This document shows positions 56,171 to 64,000 of a DNA stretch of 64,000 nucleotides, piece after piece. The notes below the pieces were generated by a model. That model saw only the letters and a list, made by a program, of their open reading frames with translations, was not told the origin of the DNA and searched no databases. Location: positions 558,001 through 622,000 of the forward strand of contig CAJQUW010005703.1 of the NCBI GenBank assembly GCA_907163375.1. The letters run 5' to 3'. Both the position numbers and the translations under genes were made by a program. The DNA is from Prostheceraeus crozeri. Lineage: Eukaryota; Platyhelminthes; Polycladida; Euryleptidae. How positions within the stretch are numbered: the first letter of the stretch is position 1; each line of letters opens with the position of its first letter.

Positions 56171-57625
56171 CAGATTGTTTCATAAAAAATGGATCACCCT
56201 TAAACATCGTCTTAACTTCAACTTTGTCTAACTCCGCCAAACTTGAACGAATTTCTCTGAAATTTGCAAGATATGTCAGTTGTGCTTACTAATATCATTG
56301 TTGGAAATTTCAAGCATGAATATTGAGTTGTTTTCCTGTTATAGATAAAAAAGTAGTAGATGATTTGATCTTCATTTAGCAATGTTACACAAAATCATAC
56401 CTCACTCTTATAAAATTACATTTGTTTCCTTTGTTATGCAATATGTTGTTCTACAAGCCAAAAGCTATCAAGCAAAACAAAAATAAAGAAAATCGGTCAA
56501 TCAGAGCCAGTATAGCACCATTATTCATCAACAATAATGTAACTGCTACATGTGATTAACTGGACTTCATGTTCCATAGCTTCCTGACTTCGTTGCGGTG
56601 GTGTTGGCAGCACTCCTGATTGCTTTCAGTTAGAAATCTATCTCTTACCGGTTGAAAACAATACAAAGCACAAATGAACAATAACGAGATCGCATTCACA
56701 AAAGGCAAAGTGTCAGCCTTGCTAGAACAAGGGTTTTCTTTGCCAGCTACAAGCAAGCGACTAAATGTCCCTTACGCAAATGTGCATCGATGGCATAATG
56801 ATGATTTTCGACTCTGTCGTAAAGGGGGCTCTGGCCGTCCACGCAAAACATCCAAACGTAGAGACCGCCTAATTTTGAGATTTGTTAAAGTTGATCCAAG
56901 TCTCTCGTTAACTGAGATGGCTGCACTAGACTCGTCTATTTCTAAGTCCACTATTCGTAGAAGACTTATTGAGTCGAATTTCAAGAGCTGTAAGAGGCCC
57001 TCTCAGATCGAATTATCAGATCAGCATACAAAAAGGACCAATGGCCGCTCTGAACTTCACATACAGCAAGGAACCATGAATTCTGAACGCTATGTGAATG
57101 TTTTACGAATGAACATTGGCTAAATGACAGATCAACTTGGTGATCCATCGACTTGGATATTTATGGATGACAATGCTACGTGTCACAGGAGTAGTAGAGT
57201 CAACTTATGCAAGTCTCAATTAGGGCTTAGGACATTATCTTGGCCAGCTCGTTCTCCTGATCTGAATCCCATAGAAAATGTATGGAGTATTCTAAAACGT
57301 AACGTTCGTCGTTCACTGCTACCTACAGATGACGTATCACAACTTTTGTCACTGTTACAAAGAGAGTGGAGAAAGTTAGATCAGTCAAAAATCAAAGATA
57401 TCATCGAATCAATGCCTAGACGAATTGGTAATGTCATTGACAATAAGGGTAGGGCCACAAAATATTAGCTTCTTAAGAACCGTTACTGTATCATAGCTTA
57501 TCAGATTGTATAAGGACATTTAAATATATTAGGGACATGAAATAACATGAAAAATGCTTTCTGTATCATACTTATGTTTTATTTAGTCAAATTTTAGGAT
57601 GATCCACTTTTTATGAAACGGACTG
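56171..57625 (+). mobile_element. Tc1-like transposon, copy 2 (1455 bp, internal deletion)
   Basis: Same termini as copy 1, with TA at 56169-56170 and 57626-57627. It is 204 bp shorter than copy 1, which equals 68 codons, and lies in the opposite orientation about 16 kb away. Confidence 0.93.
56674..57468 (+). pseudogene. Tc1/mariner transposase, first catalytic Asp deleted
   Basis: Very close to copy 1 over the helix-turn-helix (FTKGKVSALLEQGFSLPATS), the GRPRKTSKRRDR linker and the second DNA-binding domain. After SDQHTK it jumps to TNGRSELHIQQGTM, an in-frame 204-bp loss that removes RVVWSDEAS and with it the first catalytic Asp. A TAA at 57121-57123 replaces a CAA (Gln) of copy 1. The WIFMDDNATCH and SPDLNPIENVW blocks remain. 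It cannot encode an active enzyme, but its ends may still be recognised. Confidence 0.93.
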
Positions 57626-57734
57626 TATATCAAAACATAAAAGTGGCATCAAAAGAATATCAATGAGAAAATATGCAAGAAGAAATGCACGTCTATCAAA
57701 TGAAAATCATGTATGTCCAATTCCGTTCTTATCC

Positions 57735-58165
57735 TTTATCACTTCGATTGCACTTTCTCTTACCCTTTTCTTCCTCTCTCTCTCTTCTCCTTAACTCGTC
57801 TCTTATCTCTCTCTCTCTTCTCCCCCTCTCCCCTCTCTCTTTCTCTTTCTCTCTCCTCTCCTATCCTCTTCCCTCATCTCCTCTCCCCCTCTCCTATCTC
57901 TTTCTCTCTCTTTCTCTCATACCATTATGCCGCCATAAATAATGGGCCATCATTAGTTCGAGTGGCAGAGCAAGGTGAGTCGCTATCTCTTTCTCTCTCT
58001 CTTTCTTTCTCTCTCTCTCCCCCTCTCTCTCTCTCTCTTTCTCTCTCTCTCTTCTCCTTAACTCGTCTCTTATCTCTCTCTCTCTTCTCCCCTCCTCTCC
58101 CCTCTCTCTTTCTCTTTCTCTCTCCTCTCCTATCTTCTTCCCTCATCTCCTCTCCCCCTCTCCTA

Positions 58166-58202
<37 letters not shown>

Positions 58203-58463
58203 CACTTCGCATACAGTTGAAGAATTATTTTTCTATTCTGTCATTTCTGGAGTTGACAAAGTTTTTTCAACGAAACCGGTCCTCCAAAATCTTGTTTTTC
58301 CTAATTAAATCGTTTTTGGAACTTGTACAGGTGTGCGTGACACCTGCAGAGAATTTCTTTACATTTATCTGCATACTCTCTCTCTCTCTCTCTCTCGTTC
58401 TCTCATACCATTATGCCGCCATAAATAATGGGCCATCATTAGTTCGAGTGGCAGAGCAAGGTG

Positions 58464-58555
<92 letters not shown>
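57735..58555 (+). repeat. CT-rich microsatellite tract with internal duplications
   Basis: Almost pure pyrimidine on this strand, with long (CT)n runs at 58175-58200 and 58471-58553. Two non-repetitive islands recur: ACCATTATGCCGCCATAAAT and the following 50 bases at 57921 and 58407 (offset 486), and a TTAACTCGTCTCTTATC block at about 57789 and 58055. The long leucine-serine frames here are artefacts. Confidence 0.85.
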
Positions 58556-58556
<1 letters not shown>

Positions 58557-59254
58557 TCTCTTATGACGATGGACTATTTATCGATTGAAACCGGCCACAT
58601 AACTCCGTAATCATGTCCTTCAAAGGTTTTTTTGCTATACTTTATACAATATCATTGGATACCTATATTGACAGGTAGTTTATGATACTTTTGACGTTAG
58701 ATTGCGCTGTAAATTCATTAAAAACTTCAGCATTATTGGTTACTTTTATATTTGCTGTCAGGGCTATCTGAAACGCAACACAAGTTCATTAAATGAAGAA
58801 AAATTAAGAGTAGTCATCGAGCTTCAAAGTAAATTCTGTGTCTGTATCACAACAAGCTTCTTGCTGAATGTTTGATTTTCAAGTTCATGTCATCTGTCAT
58901 TACTTTGGAAGTGTGCATGAAAATAAATGCGGAGAGGACAATTTGAACTTTATGAATATTTCAAAATGAACGATTGAATGTTGACGGAACTTTCAGCGAT
59001 CTAAGTCTAGGAAGTTGACAGTTTTGACAGTTCGTCTGCATTTGTGGGGTATTTTTGGAAGAGCTTTTTCCGTAAATGATACGATTGGCATTTTCGTCAA
59101 ACAAACAAGTTGAACACGAATAAACTCTGCTATCGTAGGCTGATGGTCTCTAAACTAGTATACTAAAAGTAATTAATGTTTGTAACTAAACAATCAATGT
59201 ATACTAATCCTTGTTTGCGTGCTTAGGTCTTCGGATGATATTCCTCAGTACAAA
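58556..59254. other. no gene seen
   Basis: AT-rich non-coding sequence. Confidence 0.45.
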
Positions 59255-59420
59255 TGGTCCCGGCCAGAACTAGTCTCGAGGGGCAAGAAGATCAATTTTC
59301 CATTGAACGTGATGCAAATTCAAGCCTGAATTATGACGAGCCAGAAGATTGATACTGCATAAAAGTAACGTACATAATCAGTAACTTTACCTAAAGAGTC
59401 GAACGGTGTGAATAAAATTT
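59255..59420 (+). repeat. dispersed repeat D, copy 2
   Basis: Inverse of 11870-12040. Related ACGTACACAGTCAG sequence continues to about 59470. Confidence 0.6.
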
Positions 59421-59499
59421 CCATTTCACGAATTTATTACTAATAATAATTAAACGTACACAGTCAGCAAACGTCGACAAGCACCTGCATGTAGGGGAA

Positions 59500-59620
59500 T
59501 GAGTATGTATGAATATCAATTGGGGAATTCCCCAGAAGACGAATGAACGCTCGAAACGTCCGGAACTTGGTACATAGTCCCTTGTTAGTCAACCTGCTAC
59601 TGAAAATAAAGGAGTACATT
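59500..59620 (+). repeat. retroelement 3' end of Penelope-like style
   Basis: GGGGAATTCCCC is followed by AATGAACGCTCGAAACGTCC and then TGAAAATAAAG. The GAAACGT signature is the one seen after the Penelope-like fragments at 44430 and 46600. No coding part was found upstream. Confidence 0.4.
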
Positions 59621-59651
59621 TCACTTAATTGTCTGCTTTTTTCATGAAATG

Positions 59652-59923
59652 CTCTGTAAACTGTAGAGTACGAAACCTGGCTGATTTTGACCACGAAAGT
59701 AATGTACAAAACGAGAATAACAAAATGTACGAAATCGCTATTGTTCGTTCTCATACACTACGAAAGAGATCGGGTTTCCTATTAGATGATGACGAAAATC
59801 CAATAGGAAAGCCAATCTCTTTCATGATGTATGAGAATGAACAATAGCGCTTTCGTACATTTTGTTATTCTCGTTTTGTACATCGCTTTCGTAAGTAGCT
59901 TTGGTATTGCACAGTTTACAGTG
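59652..59923. mobile_element. CTCTGTAAAC/CACTGTAAAC element d (long hairpin)
   Basis: A 272-bp near-palindrome with ends CTCTGTAAACTGTAGAGTAC and (reverse) CACTGTAAACTGTGCAATAC. The arms share TGTACAAAACGAGAATAACA and CTATTGTTCRTTCTCATAC. Words TGTAC and TACGAAA recur. No gene, although open frames run through both strands because of the symmetry. Confidence 0.8.
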
Positions 59924-60315
59924 TACGTGAAGATCATCACCGGCATCGTTATCATTAAGACTGCTGCACGAATCACAATTTTTATGCTTACGAGACTTAA
60001 TATTCTTCACTATTGGCTCAAAGTTTTGTTAGGTTTACTAACTAAGGTTGCCGGTAGATCATACTTATCAATAAGGAATTAATGTTTCTATCATTTATGC
60101 GATCAACAGTCATTTTTATTTTGATCTCGTCATTTTCCTTTTTCTTTGTAATTGGCTTAGTTCTTTTATTTTCATTAAAATCACACTGATCGAATCCGTC
60201 GTCGCACAGTCGGTTCTGTATCTTTTTCAAAGATTTCTTTTTTGATCCGGGATTGCAGCACCGATTCAGATACGTTTTACCGTACTTCTAGCGAAATTTT
60301 GTCTTTGATATGGCG
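59924..60315. other. no gene seen
   Basis: AT-rich. An 83-codon frame at 59831-60082 begins inside element d and shows no domain. Confidence 0.4.
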
Positions 60316-60317
60316 TG

Positions 60318-60568
60318 CACTGTAAACTCTAGGGCACGAAATTTAGGCATCAATTCTAAGCAACACAAGGCACGAAGTTCATAGTCCCGAGTTCGTGCCC
60401 ATTGATTTTTCCTTCGATTTCATTGGATAAGCAAATTTTTGGTTTGGTGCCTATTAGTGCATAGTGGCTCCTACTGGTGCCACGAGGCACTAGAAAGGCA
60501 CTAACTAGGCGGTAACTTGCTCGAAATTTCGGCTTCGTGCCTAAGCTAGTGCCCTACAGTCTACAGTG
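60318..60568. mobile_element. CACTGTAAAC element e (word GGCACGAA)
   Basis: A 251-bp element with ends CACTGTAAACTCTAGGGCAC and (reverse) CACTGTAGACTGTAGGGCAC, and TG on both flanks. GGCAC or its inverse occurs about ten times inside, often as GGCACGAA/TTCGTGCC. Confidence 0.85.
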
Positions 60569-60837
60569 TGGAACCCAGTCTTTTTTGAACGTAATATTTG
60601 AGTGATTTGGTTTCGAAGACCACTGATAGCTAATATCATTATTTTTTATAAAGATTGATCAATCTTCTTCTTTATCAATTGATTTTCAATAATATCACAT
60701 ATCCTGTCACTTTCTATATCTACTTATCACATAGCATTGAAAACAATACTACGTCATGGCCGACGCAACTTAATCAATGGCAGCTCCCAGTGATTGAATA
60801 TAGGATCATACCGGCAGCCTATCAGTCTACTTTGTAA

Positions 60838-61189
60838 CACTAGGTGACATGCCACGCGTAATTACGGAGCACCCCAAACATCCGTGGTTAACGATATGCT
60901 ATTCTTCTACGCCCTGCACTGAGAGTCGGAAGTCACTTGATCTGATGTTGTTAAAACATGAGGAATGTATATGAATAATGTTTATGAATGTCCTGAGCAT
61001 GAAATTGAGGTCCTATCAAATTGTTTAGCCTCTGATACATGCAGACACATGAGACGCAAAGTCTTTACAACAGGACTGCCAATAGATGTTGCAGCACTGT
61101 CACACAGCCACGGATGTCTAGGGTCATGTGTAATTACGCTCAGTTTACGCGTTAATTACGCGGAATTGGGCGTGGCATGTCACCTAGTG
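60838..61189. mobile_element. CACTAGGTGA element, copy 2 (352 bp)
   Basis: The ends CACTAGGTGACATGCCACGC and GCGTGGCATGTCACCTAGTG are perfect inverted repeats, flanked by AA on both sides. Better preserved than the copy at 51361. Subterminal GCGTAATTACG words are at both ends. Confidence 0.87.
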
Positions 61190-61321
61190 AAATATTCACG
61201 ATTGCTATCATTTCTCTTTATAAATAAAATCTTTTTTATAAAGTAACTTACGCCCCTGCGCCTGCGACAAAAATCTACAACTGTTGCATTTTTCATTAAT
61301 TTGTTTCCTTTAAAGATCTAG

Positions 61322-61407
61322 CCATAGAAATCCGATTGATATTAATGCGCGTTAGTAACTTAAACACTAATAAAATTTCAATCAAATTTCTAATCAAATT
61401 TCTATGG
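61322..61407. mobile_element. 86-bp hairpin with CCATAGAAAT ends
   Basis: CCATAGAAATCCGATTGATA and the inverted ATTTCTATGG close a small hairpin. The flanks ATCTAG and ATCTAC suggest a short target duplication. The terminal word recurs in the window. Confidence 0.6.
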
Positions 61408-61412
61408 ATCTA

Positions 61413-61540
61413 CACTGTAAACCAAACTGTGCCCAATATGTGACGTTTGCCACTGCCATTATGTGACCAAATGTGCCCAAATCGGTCACATGCAACACGG
61501 CTGATATGTGACTTATTGTGACTAATATGTGCCCGACCGA
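61413..61540. mobile_element. CACTGTAAAC element f (words TGTGCCCAA and TGTGAC)
   Basis: Starts CACTGTAAACCAAACTGTGC after TA. Inside, TGTGCCC occurs three times, and TGTGAC or its inverse about six times. The right terminus was not found, so the end is approximate or truncated. Confidence 0.65.
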
Positions 61541-62188
61541 TCATGATTATCGCTTCTTCCAATTATTGTGATACTTAAAACCCACTACTTGTTCAAGTTT
61601 TGGAGAGTAGAAGTACTGCCTCTAAATTAAATTGAGCTATAAATTATGGTTAAAATGATTTCACTTCCTGGTGGGAAGAAAGGACCATCCCTACAATTGA
61701 GGAATTTATGGAAAGAACAACAAATATTTGCAAATCATTGGATACATATCCTGCTTTCCATTTACTTTAAAATTAACCATCAATGCTTTATTCAGAATGT
61801 CTTAACCAGTGGGCAGTGTGTTGCTCAACGCCAACCGCCACATGATGTTCAAAAACAAATAGATAAGCTGATGTAGTAAACACCTTATCTACATGTATAC
61901 GCCAATGAAACAATCGATGGCTGTGGCATCTATTACTCTTTCTACCGATAAAATTGTTTGACTGAACCATCTATACATTGATTCAATTTTTTATAGACTC
62001 ACTTCTCAGGACATTGCGATTGAAGATTCTATTTGTAAACGGGACGTCATTATGTAATTTCTCCCAGTTTGTCATTCTCAATGTAATAATATCAATGTCA
62101 ATATCTCAATGTATAATCTTCTGTTTGTTTAATTCAAATGTCTTCCAATTTCCCTTATAATGTCAATATCTTTCTTGTTCCATTTCAG
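61541..62188 (+). other. probable intron before the GPCR exon
   Basis: AT-rich, ending in a pyrimidine-rich tract TTTCTTGTTCCATTTCAG that makes a good 3' splice site at 62188. No upstream exon of the receptor was recognised in the window. Confidence 0.5.
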
Positions 62189-62415
62189 CCGTATTTCTAT
62201 TCTGCTGGACTCCATTCTTTACCATCAATATAATGAACGCTCTCTGTCTGAAGTTCCGGAGCTGGCTGAAAAACCCAATTTGCAATATTCCAAATTTCAT
62301 TTACTCCATATGTGTGTGGCTTGGATACATAAACAGCTTTCTAAATCCAATCATCTACACCATCTTCAACGCCGATTTTCGAAACGCATTCAAAAAACTT
62401 CTTCACATCAAATGA
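62189..62415 (+). CDS. last exon of an amine-type class A GPCR (TM6, TM7, C-tail)
   Basis: Translated after the AG at 62187-62188 with one base supplied by the previous exon: VFLFCWTPFFTINIMNAL is TM6 with the CWxPFF toggle region of amine receptors. A loop with a cysteine pair (NPICNIPN) follows. ICVWLGYINSFLNPIIYTIF is TM7 with the NPxxY motif, and NADFRNAFKKLL is helix 8. A stop at 62413-62415 gives a short C-tail, as in dopamine, adrenergic, octopamine and 5-HT receptors. The exact ligand cannot be told from this exon. A phase-1 intron just before TM6 fits known aminergic gene structures. TM1-TM5 are not in the window or not recognised. The frame is clean, so this is probably a live host gene, although a retro-fragment is not excluded. 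Confidence 0.85.
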
Positions 62416-63312
62416 ATAGTTTGGATAATAAGTAACAACGAGAAATCAATCCATTTACACTGTTTGCATTTTAAGTTAACAAATCAGAAATCAATGAGTT
62501 ATTGATGTTTCTAAAAAGTGTACAGTTTCCAGTCAATGACCAATGTCTGTCATGAATGTGTTAGAATTCATGGGATGAGCCATTTGATAATGTAATATAA
62601 TGGGAGCGTTCTTTGTAGTAGGAGACTTTTGCTGCCACAATTTCAAAATGATAGATTTGCATGTTACTTACAACTACAAAGTAAGCAAAATATTAATATC
62701 AACTTTTTCATGCACAGTAATGTATCTATATCTGATTTTTTGTGAAAATCGCTCCATTATGTTATCATTATTCTATTCTGATTATCTTTTGGCTCTCAAA
62801 TCCATATGATTCCTGTAGTGATATTCTTTTACATTTCCGATATGATTTTGTGATCAACGACTCATGTGGAGCAATGAATTGATGATGTTGGTCTGCATGA
62901 CACGTCAGTCCCATATTTTTTAAGCTCTGGTACTCTGCGCCATCCTATTTAATTTGAAGAGTTACTAGGTTCACGATGAATAGAAGATGTACGTATGTTT
63001 TTTAGCTTTTATCGAAAAATTGAACGTGAGGTTTCAAATCTAGGATTAATGCACGATAGCTGATGAGATTATAAAATACAATGTTGTAAAATATGATGGA
63101 ATATTATAGCTCAGAATGTTTAAAATGCATAGAGGCAATGCTTTGATGATTCCTTTTGATATACAGATAACATATGCAAGTGGAATTGTATGACAATCTC
63201 ACCTGACATTGGACAACTTCATCAGTGGTGTATCCAGATATTGTGTGAAGTGCTGCGGAGATCAATAATGTGCTTAACCTTTAGGTATGCTTATCGAGAA
63301 TTTTGACACTTT
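62416..63312 (+). other. probable 3' untranslated and downstream region
   Basis: AT-rich sequence after the receptor stop. No clear AATAAA was noticed close by, so the transcript end is not placed. Nothing else recognised. Confidence 0.4.
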
Positions 63313-63538
63313 CATTGTAAACTGCACACCGTTGAAAACAGCTAAAATAGGCGATAAACTTCCGTAAATATCTATTAAAATGATGACGTCACCAAGCGAT
63401 AAGTGATGACGTAAAAGTTAAAATACGTTTATATCAGATAAACAATTAAGCGTCTGTTTTTACGGATATTTACATTTGAGACTGTAAAAATCCGTGAAAC
63501 TAATTTTAGCGGATATTTGCGGTTTATAGTTTACAATG
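63313..63538. mobile_element. CATTGTAAAC element g (word TCCGTAAATATC)
   Basis: A 226-bp element with ends CATTGTAAACTGCA and (reverse) CATTGTAAACTATAAACCGC. Inside are several versions of CCGTAAATATC/GGATATTTGCGG and GCGATAA. The terminal word differs from CACTGTAAAC by one base. Confidence 0.7.
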
Positions 63539-64000
63539 TAGTTGCCTGCAACGATTTGACTACTTGTAGTGATCTAAAGTAGATCGATTCTATTCTTTTG
63601 CCTCTGAAACCAATTTTAGACATCATGGAAAGAATATGCAAGTTTAATCCTTCTTATAGCTCTGTTGTAAAATTTGATAAAAAACGATAGATGTAGATGA
63701 CAGCAATCTGACATGACATGCTAGGGGACATACGGCATGTTTGGAGTTTTCCAATGCATTGTAAAGACTAAGATGATTGTAAATGATACAAGCAAGCTCA
63801 CTTCAGTGTAGAAGTCACAGCTACTGACAAGTGTTATTGTGAATGAAGGTATTAATTTTGCAGTTGCGACTGTCTGCATTATCGCCATGATCGAAAATTG
63901 CCTCAACTTAGTTAGTCCATGACGCAGCAGTGGACATTCTATTGCATTAATGGATATCTGGGGCTTTTTATTATTATATGGTATGACATGCGTGACAAAA
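63539..64000. other. no gene seen
   Basis: AT-rich end of the window. A 61-codon minus-strand frame (63721-63906) has no domain. Confidence 0.45.

Noticed and set aside
57713-58588. 291-codon open frame
   Set aside because: It is a leucine-serine translation of a CT microsatellite. The opposite strand gives an equally long arginine-glutamate frame, so it is composition, not coding.
61646-61876. upstream exon of the GPCR
   Set aside because: The frame has no TM5 or loop-3 signature and no convincing splice donor.

Overview
The window looks like a transposon-rich intergenic or intronic stretch from an invertebrate animal genome. It is AT-rich, has no operons, and carries Penelope-like elements, several LINE clades, hAT, Tc1, piggyBac and THAP-type DNA transposons, tRNA-derived SINE-like units and many MITEs. 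The frequent word TAGGCCTA (dense around 17.9-18.9 kb) and this mix of elements fit a marine deuterostome such as a hemichordate or echinoderm. That placement is an inference from style, not a proof.

Host genes are almost absent. The one convincing host coding piece is the last exon of an amine-type class A GPCR (TM6-TM7 and C-tail, + strand, about 62.2-62.4 kb) behind a good 3' splice site. Much of the window may be intron or upstream DNA of that gene. No rRNA, no CRISPR and no fully convincing tRNA gene was seen.

Layout. 1-12 kb is a nested set of insertions. An old hAT element (4071-9957, 8-bp target duplication with one mismatch) holds a 5'-truncated LINE. That LINE is split by a young-looking Penelope-like element (5159-8963) with an uninterrupted 813-residue RT plus GIY-YIG protein, direct and inverted pseudo-LTRs and a perfect 12-bp target duplication. 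The nest is flanked by inverted repeat arms, a 790-bp hAT MITE with a perfect 8-bp duplication, and two copies of a 0.8-kb MITE family (TIR CATAGAG, 8-bp duplications) that recurs four more times in the window. 12-22 kb holds a broken THAP transposase gene, an 18-bp tandem array inside a small inverted-repeat element, and diverged foldback repeats. 22-31 kb holds a foldback family carrying tRNA-like heads, one head being triplicated. 26-47 kb holds four degraded GIY-YIG pieces of other Penelope-like lineages, a 3' LINE, a shortened piggyBac with a 17-bp TIR, a full-length Tc1 with one stop, and a large palindrome with a solo LTR in one arm. 49-61 kb holds CACTA-ended MITEs, a second Tc1 (internally deleted, opposite orientation), a roughly 0.8-kb pyrimidine tract, and a cluster of small elements ending in CACTGTAAAC.

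The main unusual signal is a set of small elements, seven of them new-looking loci, that share the terminal word CACTGTAAA (or a one-base variant). Each is built inside from its own private, many-times repeated short word. The second is the tRNA-head foldback family with interlocked inverted repeats. All coordinates of repeats without target duplications are approximate to about 5-20 bases.
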